A stretch of DNA of 64,000 nucleotides from Krasilnikoviella flava (GTDB taxonomy: Bacteria > Actinomycetota > Actinomycetes > Actinomycetales > Cellulomonadaceae). Location of the stretch: the NCBI RefSeq assembly GCF_900167525.1, contig NZ_FUZQ01000006.1, forward strand, positions 62,001 through 126,000, in the 5' to 3' direction. Position numbers and translations under genes: made by a program. Below, one piece after another: positions 11,471 through 19,572 of the stretch. Position 1 is the stretch's first letter; each line of letters starts with the position of its first letter. Under the pieces are notes generated by a model. It was not told where the DNA came from and made no database searches. It was given only the letters and a program-made list of their open reading frames with translations.

Positions 11471-12094
11471 TCAGGGCGTGACGACGAGCCCCAGCGACTC
11501 GGCGACGACGACCGCCTGCGCCGGGTCGACGACGGCGCCCGTCAGGCGGGCCGCGCGCGGGTCGAGCGCCGACAGGTCGGTGCCGCGCAGCACCGCCCCG
11601 CGCAGGTCGACGTCGGCCAGCTCAGCGCCGGACAGATCGACCCCGATCACCGTGGCCCCGGACAGCCGGGCGCCCACGAGGTCGGCCTCCCGCATCCGCA
11701 GCCCCTCGAGGTGCACGCCGTCCAGGGCCGCCCGGTGCAGCGTCACGAACGACCAGTCGCCGCGCTCGGCACGGAACAGGTCGAACCGACAGTCGTCGAA
11801 ACGGGAGCCCACGAGCTTGCAGCCCTCGAACGACGCGTCGAACAGATTGGCGCGGCTGAACGTGCACCCCGTGAACGCGGAGTCCCTCCACACCGACGCG
11901 TTGAACCGCACCCCGCGGAACGTGCACTCCTCGAACGTGGCGCCGATGGCCGTGACCTCGGTGAGGTCGACCTCCACGAGCTCCACGCGCTCCAGCGTCA
12001 CGCCGGACAGGTCCAGCCCGTACCAGTCCTCGCCCCGCACGCTGCTGCCCGGCTCGATGGCGCCCGGCCCGGAACCTCGCTCGACATCGCTCAT
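11471..12094 (-). CDS. Pentapeptide-repeat protein
   Basis: A 207-residue protein built of A(D/N)LXX-type pentapeptides, for example ADLVGARLSGATVIGVDLSG, running from about residue 30 to 170. Such repeats fold into a right-handed quadrilateral beta helix. Some members (MfpA, Qnr) mimic DNA and protect gyrase, but many have unknown roles. The start ATG at 12092-12094 has GGGAGG directly adjacent, which is unusually close, so the true start may be slightly different. It is divergent from the hydrolase at 12132. Not enough is visible to claim quinolone resistance. Confidence 0.85.
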   Translation of the reverse strand: MSDVERGSGPGAIEPGSSVRGEDWYGLDLSGVTLERVELVEVDLTEVTAIGATFEECTFRGVRFNASVWRDSAFTGCTFSRANLFDASFEGCKLVGSRFDDCRFDLFRAERGDWSFVTLHRAALDGVHLEGLRMREADLVGARLSGATVIGVDLSGAELADVDLRGAVLRGTDLSALDPRAARLTGAVVDPAQAVVVAESLGLVVTP

Positions 12095-12131
12095 CCTCCC
12101 GACGCTACCGGCGGCTTGCGACACTGGACCC

Positions 12132-12713
12132 GTGCCCGACACGACGACGCCCCGAGGCCTGATCCTGACCCCCGGCGCGGGGGCGAGCCGCGACCACCAC
12201 ACGCTCGTGGCGGTGGAGCGGCGGCTCGCGGCGCTGGACCCGCCGCTGGTCACCGAGCGGGTCGACTTCCCGTACCGGCTGGCGGGCAAGCGGATGCCGG
12301 ACCGCCCGCCCGTGGCGGTCGCGCACCTGCGCGCGGAGGCCGCCCGGTTCGCCGGCGAGCTCGGCGTGGGCACCGACGCGCTGCTGCTGGGCGGCCGGTC
12401 GTACGGCGGGCGGATGTGCTCGATGGCGGTGGCCGAGGGCCTGCCCGCGGCGGGGCTCGTGCTGCTCAGCTACCCGCTGCACCCGCCGGGGAAGCCCGAG
12501 CGGCTGCGCGTCGAGCACTTCCCGGACATCGCCGTGCCGGTGCTGTTCGTCGCCGGCGACCGCGACCCGTTCGGCAGCCCGGACGAGCTGGCCGAGCATG
12601 CGGCGGCCATCCCGGGCCCCGTCACGACGGTCACCCTGGCCGGCGCGCACGACGTGCGGGGCAAGGACGACGACGTCGCAGCCGCCGTCGCGGACTGGGT
12701 GCGCACGCTCTGA
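12132..12713 (+). CDS. Small alpha/beta-hydrolase (KANL3/Tex30-like)
   Basis: A 193-residue alpha/beta hydrolase. The nucleophile elbow is GGRSYGG, the acid is in VAGDRDPFG, and the histidine is in LAGAHDV; the oxyanion region LTPGAGASRDHH is near the N-terminus. This arrangement fits the dienelactone-hydrolase-like KANL3/Tex30 group. GTG at 12132 is the start, 37 bp from the divergent pentapeptide gene. Substrate unknown. The orphan binding protein follows 135 bp downstream and is probably a separate transcription unit. Confidence 0.85.
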   Translation: MPDTTTPRGLILTPGAGASRDHHTLVAVERRLAALDPPLVTERVDFPYRLAGKRMPDRPPVAVAHLRAEAARFAGELGVGTDALLLGGRSYGGRMCSMAVAEGLPAAGLVLLSYPLHPPGKPERLRVEHFPDIAVPVLFVAGDRDPFGSPDELAEHAAAIPGPVTTVTLAGAHDVRGKDDDVAAAVADWVRTL

Positions 12714-12848
12714 CCCACCGGCCGTGCCGGGTCCGCGTGTCCACCGAAGCGCGTTTTTGTCCGCTCGCGCTCGGCACGAGCGTCTTCCTGCCAGCATCTG
12801 TCCCGTCACGACCGTCGACCGACGGCACATGTGTGCAAGGAGGCCCTC

Positions 12849-14141
12849 ATGTCCACGAGAAAGCTCCGACGCCCTGGCGTCGCGATCCTCGCCGTCGGCG
12901 CCCTGGCGGCGCTCGGCGCCTGCAGCGGCGGCACCGGTGCGGGCGGGGGCGACGAGGACGTCACCCTCACGTTCGCGTGGTGGGGCGACGCGTCGCGCGC
13001 CGAGCGGTACGAGAAGGCGATCGACCTGTACGAGGACAAGAACCCGCACGTCACCGTCCAGTCGTCGTACGCGTCGTTCGCCGACTACTGGACGGCGCGG
13101 AACACGGAGGCGGCGAGCGGCAGCCTCCCGGACGTGTTCCAGATGGACGTGACCTATCTGTCGCAGTACGGCGGCACCGGACAGGTCGCCCCGCTCGACG
13201 AGTTCGTCGAGGACGGCACGATCGACATCTCCACGTTCCCGGAGACGGTGATGCCGGCCGCCAAGGTGGACGGCAAGCTCGTCGGTATCCCGACCAGCAC
13301 GGGCGGCATCGCGAACTTCTTCAACACGGGTCTGATGAAGGAGCTCGGGGTCGACGTGCCCGAGGGCGACCTCACCTGGGACGAGTACGACGCCGTCCTG
13401 TCGCAGGTCGGGAAGGCCGGCGCGGACCACGACCCGCAGGTGAGCGGCTCGACGCAGTACACGCAGATCTGGACGGTGTTCGAGATCTGGCTCGCGCAGC
13501 AGGGCAAGTCGCTCTACACCGCGGACGGCGCGCTCGGCTTCACCGAGGCCGACCTCACCGCGTGGTGGGAGCGCGCGACGCCGCTCTTCGAGGATGACGG
13601 GTTCATCGACCCGAAGCGCCAGGAGCAGCTCAACGGCGCGGACGTGCTGGGCTCCGGCGTCACCGCCAGCGAGCTCAGCTTCTACAACTTCCTGGTGCGC
13701 TTCTCGGAGGGCAGCGCGGGCGGCGAGTTCACCATGACGCTCCCGCCGGCCGACGACGCCGGCAACCGCGGCCTGTACCTCAAGCCGTCGCTCGAGCTGT
13801 CGATGTCGGCGAACTCGGAGCACCCCGAGGAGGCGGCGAAGTTCATCGACTTCATCGCCAACGACCCCGAGGTGAGCAAGGAGTTCGGTCTGTCGCGCGG
13901 CGCCCCGATCTCCCAGCCGGCGCTCGACGCTCTGGAGACGGAGGGCCTCGACCAGCAGATCCTCGAGTACTGGGAGCAGCTGTCCGAGGTGGCGGGCGAC
14001 ACTCCCCCGCCGCCGCCCGAGGGTGCCGGCGCCGTCGAGGTGGAGTTCACCCGCATCGCGCAGGACATCGGGTTCGGCTCGACGAGCCTCGACGACGGCG
14101 TCAGGGAGTTCTTCTCCATCGCGCCGGGGATGCTGGGCTGA
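12849..14141 (+). CDS. Sugar ABC transporter substrate-binding lipoprotein, without adjacent permeases
   Basis: A 430-residue extracellular solute-binding protein (family 1, CUT1 type). It has a lipoprotein signal peptide with lipobox LGAC near residue 20, followed by a Gly-rich linker, FAWWGDASRAERY, and the sugar-binding-protein SLPDVFQMD segment. The ATG at 12849 follows AAGGAGG at ideal spacing; a longer reading starting at 12831 is less likely. No permease or ATPase gene is next to it: the next gene is deformylase on the opposite strand. It must therefore use permeases encoded elsewhere or act as a sensor. A hairpin of the dispersed repeat family ends the transcript. Confidence 0.92.
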   Translation: MSTRKLRRPGVAILAVGALAALGACSGGTGAGGGDEDVTLTFAWWGDASRAERYEKAIDLYEDKNPHVTVQSSYASFADYWTARNTEAASGSLPDVFQMDVTYLSQYGGTGQVAPLDEFVEDGTIDISTFPETVMPAAKVDGKLVGIPTSTGGIANFFNTGLMKELGVDVPEGDLTWDEYDAVLSQVGKAGADHDPQVSGSTQYTQIWTVFEIWLAQQGKSLYTADGALGFTEADLTAWWERATPLFEDDGFIDPKRQEQLNGADVLGSGVTASELSFYNFLVRFSEGSAGGEFTMTLPPADDAGNRGLYLKPSLELSMSANSEHPEEAAKFIDFIANDPEVSKEFGLSRGAPISQPALDALETEGLDQQILEYWEQLSEVAGDTPPPPPEGAGAVEVEFTRIAQDIGFGSTSLDDGVREFFSIAPGMLG

Positions 14142-14167
14142 CGCACCGCTGATCACGTGCCGGTCGG

Positions 14168-14200
14168 GCCTGTCGCGACCCGTCCTGGGTTTCGACAGGC
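14168..14200. terminator. Hairpin copy of the dispersed GTTTCGACAGGCTCG repeat, probable bidirectional terminator
   Basis: Arms 14168-14181 (GCCTGTCGCGACCC) and 14187-14200 (GGGTTTCGACAGGC) pair with two mismatches around a five-base loop. It lies between the convergent binding-protein and deformylase genes. The right arm continues as CTCGACCAGCGG, the extended form of the repeat. Confidence 0.65.
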
Positions 14201-14247
14201 TCGACCAGCGGTGTGGTCACGGCGGGCTCGACCGTCGAGTCGGCGAC

Positions 14248-14934
14248 TCAGCGGCCGCCCGCGGGCTCGGCCGGGTAGGCGGCGGGCTTCTTGCCCAGCT
14301 CGACGGCCAGCTCGTGCCGCCCGGCGAGGATGTCCGGCCGCTCCTCGTCCCGCTGCCGCAGCGCGTCGGCCTGCAGCTCGGGTGACAGGTGGTCCCAGTA
14401 CAGGGTGCCGTCCAGGTGCTGCGCCTCGTGGATGAAGGCCCGCGCCAGGAACCCGCTCCCGGACAGCTGCACCGGGCCGCCGTGCTGGTCGACGCCGCGC
14501 ACGGTGGCGCCGCCGGGCCGCTCCAGCGGCTCGTAGGCGCCGGGCACGGACAGGCAGCCCTCGTCCTCCGTCTCGGGCTCGGCGTCGAGGTCCATCTCGA
14601 GCACGGGGTTGACGACGTGGCCCACGTGCCGGTCCCCGCGCTCGTCGGTGACGTCGTAGACGAACAGCCGGATCCCGACGCCGACCTGCGGCGCCGCGAG
14701 GCCCACGCCCTCGGCGTTCTCCATCGTGGCGAACATGTCGTCGATCAGGCGCGCGAGCTCGGGGGTGGAGAGCTCCTCGACCGTCGCGGCGGGGGCGTGC
14801 AGCACGGGCTCGCCGATCTCCGTGATCCGCAGCACGCGGCCGCGCGCCGCCTCGGGCGCCTGAGCCGGGTACGGGTCCACCGGCTCACCCAGCAGGTACG
14901 TGGTGGGCCGACGTCGACCGAAGCTCCAAGCCAT
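14248..14934 (-). CDS. def: Peptide deformylase
   Basis: A 228-residue Fe/Zn peptide deformylase that removes formyl groups from nascent proteins. All three motifs are present: GVGLAAPQVG, EGCLSVP (metal-binding Cys) and HEAQH with LDG (two metal His and the catalytic Glu). It carries an N-terminal extension of about 35 residues before the VLRITEIGEPVLH strand, and a C-terminal tail; both are common in actinobacterial deformylases. ATG at 14932-14934. It is convergent with the orphan binding protein, and the decayed uracil-DNA glycosylase lies in its upstream region. Confidence 0.96.
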   Translation of the reverse strand: MAWSFGRRRPTTYLLGEPVDPYPAQAPEAARGRVLRITEIGEPVLHAPAATVEELSTPELARLIDDMFATMENAEGVGLAAPQVGVGIRLFVYDVTDERGDRHVGHVVNPVLEMDLDAEPETEDEGCLSVPGAYEPLERPGGATVRGVDQHGGPVQLSGSGFLARAFIHEAQHLDGTLYWDHLSPELQADALRQRDEERPDILAGRHELAVELGKKPAAYPAEPAGGR

Positions 14935-14947
14935 GGGCGAAGCCTAG

Positions 14948-15160
14948 GTGAGCTCGGAGGTACCCGTGCCCCGCTCGCGCGATCGCCCCGCCGTCGCGTA
15001 CGTGCGCGTGCGCTGGCTGGAGGCCGAGCCAGCCGCGATGCGGCCCCGCGTCATCGTGGCCACCCACCCGTCGGCCCTGCTCCGCCTGCGCGACGCGCCG
15101 AGTGGGACGACGCCTTCGCCGCGTTCGTGGCGGACCTCGGCACCGCGGCGAGGGCCGCCC
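14948..15160 (+). pseudogene. Remnant of a uracil-DNA glycosylase superfamily gene (UdgX-like C-terminus)
   Basis: The frame from 14948 reads RWLEAEPAAMRPRVI and then VATHPSALLRLRDA. In intact uracil-DNA glycosylases the first motif precedes the CLGATAAQ-type block and the second is the catalytic HPS motif near the C-terminus. Here they are joined directly, so the middle of the domain is deleted. At about 15095-15097 the frame shifts, and the next frame reads AEWDDAFAAFVADLGTAARA, the usual C-terminal helix. No proper N-terminal domain is visible upstream. This is a gene fossil about 210 bp long. The interpretation rests on motif recognition, not alignment. Confidence 0.7.
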
Positions 15161-15216
15161 GCGCGCCGAGGCCCTCCGTGCGGGGGGCTGCCCGGTCCGG
15201 GGTGCCGCCGGGGACC

Positions 15217-16386
15217 TCAGCCGGCGGACGCGGCAGACGGGTCGCCGAACACCTCGGTGACGAGACGCTGCGTGGCCGCCTGGAACGCGGCCCCCAGGGA
15301 CTGCGCGGCGTCGTCCACGTAGTTCAGCCCGGCGGTCAGGGTCGTGGCGCCGTCGAGCGAGCTGTACATGAGCGCGCCGTGGCCGGCGATGCCGCCGTTG
15401 TGGAAGACGACGGCGCCATGGCCGGTCCCTTGGACGAACACCCCGAGCCCGTACCCGACCGGCGCGTGCGGCGTCAGCATCTCCGCGAGCAGGGGTGCGG
15501 GCAGGAGCCTGCCGCTCGTCAGGCCGGAGATGAAGAGGTGGAGGTCCCGGGTGGTGGAGATCATGTCGCCGCCGCTGGAGATCCAGGAGGGGTCCTGCGC
15601 GGTCACGTCGACCGTCGTCTGCTGGCCGCCGTCCTCGTACCGGTAGTAGGCGTGTGCGTGCGGCTCGGGGATCGAGGCGGTGTCCGGCACCTGGGTCTGC
15701 GTGAGCCCGAGCGGGGACAGGACGAGCCGGTGCATCTCCTCGGCGAGGGTGCGTCCGCTCACCGCCTCGATGATCAGCCGCGCCAGTGCGTAGTTGGTGT
15801 TGGAGTAGCTCCAGTCCGCGCCGGGCTCGAAGCGGGCCGGCCTGGACAGCGCCAGGCGGACCAGGTCCTCGGTCGCGTAGCGCGTGAACCGGGAGTCGAC
15901 CCACTCCCTGCCCTGCCAGGGAATCCCCGGCACAAGGATCATCCCGTTGAAAGGGACGCCCTCCACGTCGGCGTCCGGTCCATAGATCTCGCCGGTGAAG
16001 TTGAAGACGCCGCTGGTGTGCTGCAGCAGCATCCGTACCGTGATCCGGGGGTCGATCCCGAGGTCGGGCAGGTAGTCGGCGGCGGGAGCGTCGAGCACGA
16101 CGACGCCCTCGGCGACCAGCTGCAGCACCGTCGCCGCGACAAAGGTCTTCGTGTTGCTCCCGATCCGGATGTGTCCGTCCGGGGACGGTGGGGCTGGCTC
16201 GCCCAGCACGCTCGCCCCGGCGCTGGCGACCCATTCGCCTCGGGAATCGTTGACGCGCAGCTGAAAGCCGGTGAACCCGGCGTCGGCGATCTCATGGAGC
16301 GCGCGGCGCAGGGCGGGTCGGTCGTGCCCGGTGCCGTCTCCCCCGTGGTCGCTCGGCGCAAGGACCTGGTTCGTCGGGTTCGTCAT
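15217..16386 (-). CDS. Serine hydrolase, beta-lactamase/DD-peptidase fold (class C-like)
   Basis: A 389-residue enzyme of the serine beta-lactamase/R61 DD-peptidase superfamily. The SxxK nucleophile motif is SNTK, the YxN motif is in WSYSNTNYALARL, and the third box is HNGGIAGH. No signal peptide was seen, unlike the secreted R61 enzyme, so the substrate may be a cytoplasmic ester, amide or peptide. ATG at 16384-16386 has GAGGAG upstream and is preferred to an ATG 15 bases earlier. It follows the second serine hydrolase on the same strand by 53 bp, so the two may be co-transcribed. Confidence 0.88.
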   Translation of the reverse strand: MTNPTNQVLAPSDHGGDGTGHDRPALRRALHEIADAGFTGFQLRVNDSRGEWVASAGASVLGEPAPPSPDGHIRIGSNTKTFVAATVLQLVAEGVVVLDAPAADYLPDLGIDPRITVRMLLQHTSGVFNFTGEIYGPDADVEGVPFNGMILVPGIPWQGREWVDSRFTRYATEDLVRLALSRPARFEPGADWSYSNTNYALARLIIEAVSGRTLAEEMHRLVLSPLGLTQTQVPDTASIPEPHAHAYYRYEDGGQQTTVDVTAQDPSWISSGGDMISTTRDLHLFISGLTSGRLLPAPLLAEMLTPHAPVGYGLGVFVQGTGHGAVVFHNGGIAGHGALMYSSLDGATTLTAGLNYVDDAAQSLGAAFQAATQRLVTEVFGDPSAASAG

Positions 16387-16439
16387 GGTGATGCTCCTCA
16401 TCTGGTCGACGGAGGTGGTGGATGGCGGCGTGAGCCCGG

Positions 16440-17963
16440 CTAGGCGACGTCAGGTCGCGTCATGAGCGGCGACCGCAGGTGCAGCGCCAGGTCGGGCCCG
16501 GTCAGTGGGACGAGATTCCAGGTCGCGGTCGCGGTGCCGGCGTGGGCGTCGGCCACCACGCGCACCCGGTGGGGCGTGGTGATGACGTACAGGTCGGCGA
16601 CGAACATGTCCCCCTGCCAGGCCCCCGCCGCGACGACCGGGCGGCCGAGCGGCGCGCTCTCCCGCCACACGCTGTAGCCGACGTCGACGTCGACCTGGAC
16701 GCCGAGCGACGACCCGAGCCGCACGATCCAGCCTCCGCCCGCGGGCCGGACGACCACCGAGGCCCCCTCGGGCAGTGCCGAGCCCTCGGCGGAGGCGTCG
16801 AGCCGTGCCGTGGCCGTGCGCCCGGCGTCGACCGTGCCCGTCGGCGGGGCGAACGCGAGCCGGCGCAGACGCTCGGCGAGGGCGCCGTCGTCCTCGGGGC
16901 CGTCAGCCAGGTCCAGGCCGGGCAGGAGGCACTCCCAGATCGGGTCGAGCAGGGCCTCGCCTCCGTGCCCGAGGGCGCTGGTCACGACGACCACGAGATC
17001 GTGCGCCGGGACGACCAGGCACACCTGGCCGAAGGAGCCCTCGCCCCGGTACCCGTGGCGCGACATCCAGAACTGGTAGCCGTAGCCCTGCCGCGTGTCG
17101 GGGTTGTCCGACCAGCCTTCGACCTGATGCGTCTCGACGTGGCGTCGGGTCGCGAGGTCCACCCACTCGCGCGCGACGAGCTGACGGTCGCCCCAGCGGC
17201 CGCCACGCAGCAGCAGCTCACCGAAGGCGGCGACGGCCTCCGTCGTCAGGTGCAAGCCGTGGAACCCGAAGGCGGCACCGCTGGCCACCCGGTCCCACTC
17301 GGCATGCTCGATACCCATCGGTTCGAAGATGCGCTCGTCGAGGAGCTCGGGCAGGCCCCGGCCGGTGACGCGCTCGACCATTCGGGCCAGGACGTAGGTG
17401 GTGGCGTTGTCGTAGTCGTGCCGGGTTCCTTCGACGGCGACGAACGGCACACGCAGGAATCCCCTGGTCAGGTCGTCCGGCTCCAGTGCCCAGGCCTCGG
17501 CGAGACTGTCCCCTCCGTGCCCGGTCGTCATGGACAGCAGGTGGTGCACGGTGAGCCGGCGTCCCTGCTCGGTGACGCCGGTTGGCACGTGGTCGGGCAG
17601 CACGTCCACCAGCCGGTCGTCGAGGGAGAGCAACCCGTCGCCCACGGCGAGTCCCACGGCGATCGCGGTGAACGACTTGGTCAGCGAGTAGAGCAGGTGC
17701 GGCCGCTCGGCCGCATAGGGGGCCCACCAACCCTCGGCGACCACGCTGCCGTTGCGGACGACCATGAGCGAGTGGCACGCGACGGAGTCTCGCTCGAGCC
17801 GGTCTAGCAGGGCCGTCATCGCCTGGGAGGACACGCCTGCGGCGGCAGGTGTCGTCCGTGGCAGCACACCGACGGCGGCTTGGGACCGCCGGCTCGGCGT
17901 GGGCCGACCCTGCTCGGTGCCACCGCGCCGAGCAACGCTCGGAGCGTGGGCCTGATTCGTCAC
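16440..17963 (-). CDS. Serine hydrolase, beta-lactamase fold with C-terminal extension
   Basis: A 507-residue penicillin-binding-like hydrolase. The SxxK motif is SLTK in LLYSLTKSFTA; a YDN motif (HDYDNATTYVLARM) stands in the second-box position. The catalytic domain spans about 45-350, followed by a roughly 150-residue beta-rich C-terminal part that resembles the lipocalin-like domain of esterase EstB-type relatives. No signal peptide was seen. GTG at 17961-17963 follows AAGGAG. It is divergent from the TetR gene, with a palindromic operator between them, so it is probably repressed by that regulator. Substrate unknown. Confidence 0.87.
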   Translation of the reverse strand: MTNQAHAPSVARRGGTEQGRPTPSRRSQAAVGVLPRTTPAAAGVSSQAMTALLDRLERDSVACHSLMVVRNGSVVAEGWWAPYAAERPHLLYSLTKSFTAIAVGLAVGDGLLSLDDRLVDVLPDHVPTGVTEQGRRLTVHHLLSMTTGHGGDSLAEAWALEPDDLTRGFLRVPFVAVEGTRHDYDNATTYVLARMVERVTGRGLPELLDERIFEPMGIEHAEWDRVASGAAFGFHGLHLTTEAVAAFGELLLRGGRWGDRQLVAREWVDLATRRHVETHQVEGWSDNPDTRQGYGYQFWMSRHGYRGEGSFGQVCLVVPAHDLVVVVTSALGHGGEALLDPIWECLLPGLDLADGPEDDGALAERLRRLAFAPPTGTVDAGRTATARLDASAEGSALPEGASVVVRPAGGGWIVRLGSSLGVQVDVDVGYSVWRESAPLGRPVVAAGAWQGDMFVADLYVITTPHRVRVVADAHAGTATATWNLVPLTGPDLALHLRSPLMTRPDVA

Positions 17964-17995
17964 GATCGACTCCTTGCGTGGCACCGAGAGACCGA

Positions 17996-18015
17996 GAAAC
18001 GACACGACGCGTTTC
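17996..18015. promoter_or_regulatory. Palindromic operator GAAACG-N8-CGTTTC, likely TetR site
   Basis: A perfect 6-bp inverted repeat with 8-bp spacing lies in the 127-bp divergent region between the serine hydrolase (33 bp from its start) and the tetR gene. A further CGTTTC copy at 18068 is part of GTATCGTTTCCC. Position and symmetry fit autoregulation and control of the divergent hydrolases. Confidence 0.55.
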
Positions 18016-18090
18016 CATTGAGAGTGGAGTATCGTCCCGACGCGAGACGTTGTCAACACGCTCCGTATCGTTTCCCTTAGGATCGACGGC

Positions 18091-18699
18091 ATGCCCGACC
18101 AGAACGCACCGGCACAGCCCCCCCATCGACGGCGTAGCGAGTCGAGCCGCCGCGCGATCCTGGACGCGAGCCTGGACCTGTGCGCGCAGCACGGATACGG
18201 GCCCGTGACGGTGGAGGCGATCGCCGCGCGGGCCGGGGTCAGCAAGAAGACCATCTACCGGTGGTGGCCATCGAAGGGCGCGGTCGTGCTCGAGGCCCTC
18301 AATGACGCCGCGAACCCTGCGGCCGACTTCCCTGACAGCGGGGACCTGCGCGAGGACCTGGTCGTGCAGATGGGCGGACTCGTCCGCGGACTGCTGTCCG
18401 ACCGACGCGTCGGCCGGGCTCTCGTCGGGCTGATCGCCGACACGCACCACGACCCCCGGCTCGCGCACGGCCTCGTCGACGACCTGTTCGGCCCGCGGGT
18501 CGACGACGCACGCCGCCGGCTGCTCAAGGCCCGCGACGCGGGACAGATCCGCTCGGACGCCGACCCAGATCTGCTCATCGAGCTGCTCTACGCACCGCTC
18601 TACTACCGGCTCCTGCTTCACCAGGGGACGCTGCAGGACGCCGACGAGCTCCGGGTGCTCGTCGACCATGTCCTGCGATCCTTCGCTCCCCCGTCCTGA
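18091..18699 (+). CDS. TetR-family transcriptional regulator
   Basis: A 202-residue repressor. The N-terminal helix-turn-helix spans about residues 17-63, with the typical VEAIAARAGVSKKTIYRWWP recognition region. The C-terminal ligand domain resembles TetR_C_16-type proteins. It is divergently transcribed from the serine hydrolase genes, with a palindromic operator in the shared promoter. Likely job: controlling the two hydrolases and itself. The ligand is unknown. The end is followed by an inverted repeat at 18750-18776. Confidence 0.93.
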   Translation: MPDQNAPAQPPHRRRSESSRRAILDASLDLCAQHGYGPVTVEAIAARAGVSKKTIYRWWPSKGAVVLEALNDAANPAADFPDSGDLREDLVVQMGGLVRGLLSDRRVGRALVGLIADTHHDPRLAHGLVDDLFGPRVDDARRRLLKARDAGQIRSDADPDLLIELLYAPLYYRLLLHQGTLQDADELRVLVDHVLRSFAPPS

Positions 18700-18749
18700 C
18701 GCCATGATGGTGCTAGGCGCATCCCCTGCATCGCCTCGGCTCCAGTTCA

Positions 18750-18776
18750 CCCCTGAGCCGCGTCATACCTCAGGGG
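18750..18776. promoter_or_regulatory. Inverted repeat CCCCTGAG-N11-CTCAGGGG before the ABC/FtsX operon
   Basis: A perfect 8-bp inverted repeat lies 51 bp after the tetR stop and 71 bp before the ABC ATPase start. It could be the tetR terminator or an operator for the exporter operon. No T-run follows, which slightly favours an operator. Confidence 0.45.
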
Positions 18777-18846
18777 GACGTCCGCCCCCGGCGAATCCGC
18801 TCGTGGTCCGACGCGGGGCGCATGGCCGCACCGGCACGGTGGTGTC

Positions 18847-19572
18847 ATGACACCTCTGCTGAGCGCGCGTGGACTGACGATGCAGTACCCCGGCGGGGTC
18901 ACGCCCGCCCTGGACGCCGTGGACCTCGACATCGGCGCGGGCGAGTCGGTGGCGATCATGGGGGCCTCCGGCTCCGGCAAGACGACGCTGCTGCACTGCC
19001 TCGCGGGCATCCTGCGGCCCACCGCCGGCTTGGTGTCCTTCGCGTCGGTGCAGGGCCCGGTGCGGGTGGAGTCGCTCGACGACGGGGAGCGCTCGCGGCT
19101 GCGGCGCGAGGAGCTCGGCTTCGTGTTCCAGCAGGGCCTGCTGCTCGACGAGCTGACCGCGCTGGAGAACGTGGCCGTGGCCCGGATGCTCGCGGGGGTG
19201 CCGCGCGGCCAGGCCGAGGCCGAGGCCGCGCAGTGGCTGCAGCACCTGGGCCTGGCCGGGCTGGAGCAGCGCCGGCTCGGCGAGCTGTCCGGCGGCCAGG
19301 CGCAGCGCGTCGCGATCGCCCGCGCGCAGGTCACCGGCGCCCGGCTGATCTTCGCGGACGAGCCCACCGGGGCACTGGATTCCGCCACCTCCGTCGAGGT
19401 GCTGGACCTCCTGCTCGCCGCCACCCAGCAGGGCCGCACGCTGGTCGTCGTCACGCACGACGCCGACGTCGCGCGCCGCTGCGCCCGTACCGTCGTGCTG
19501 CGCGACGGGCGCGTCGTCTCCGACACGGCGGCCCCCGCGGCCGCCGCGAGCGCCGCCGAGGTGTCGCGATGA
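18847..19572 (+). CDS. ABC exporter ATPase (MacB/LolD type)
   Basis: A 241-residue ABC ATPase with Walker A GASGSGKTT, Q-loop VFQQGLLLDELTALENV, signature LSGGQ, Walker B LIFADEPTGALDS and the switch His in VVVTHDADVA. The sequence belongs to the MacB/LolD/BceA group that pairs with FtsX-like permeases. Its stop overlaps the permease start by four bases (ATGA at 19569-19572). The pair probably exports a peptide, antibiotic or lipid, or works as a mechanotransmission pump. No adjacent two-component system was found. Confidence 0.95.
   Translation: MTPLLSARGLTMQYPGGVTPALDAVDLDIGAGESVAIMGASGSGKTTLLHCLAGILRPTAGLVSFASVQGPVRVESLDDGERSRLRREELGFVFQQGLLLDELTALENVAVARMLAGVPRGQAEAEAAQWLQHLGLAGLEQRRLGELSGGQAQRVAIARAQVTGARLIFADEPTGALDSATSVEVLDLLLAATQQGRTLVVVTHDADVARRCARTVVLRDGRVVSDTAAPAAAASAAEVSR

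Noticed and set aside
11471-12094. Pentapeptide-repeat protein as a quinolone-resistance (Qnr/MfpA) gene
   Set aside because: The repeat is present, but length, irregular repeats and context do not support a gyrase-protection role over any other pentapeptide protein.
16440-18254. Longer reading of the second serine hydrolase starting at 18254
   Set aside because: It would run through the TetR operator and overlap the divergent regulator; GTG at 17963 has an AAGGAG site and removes the conflict.
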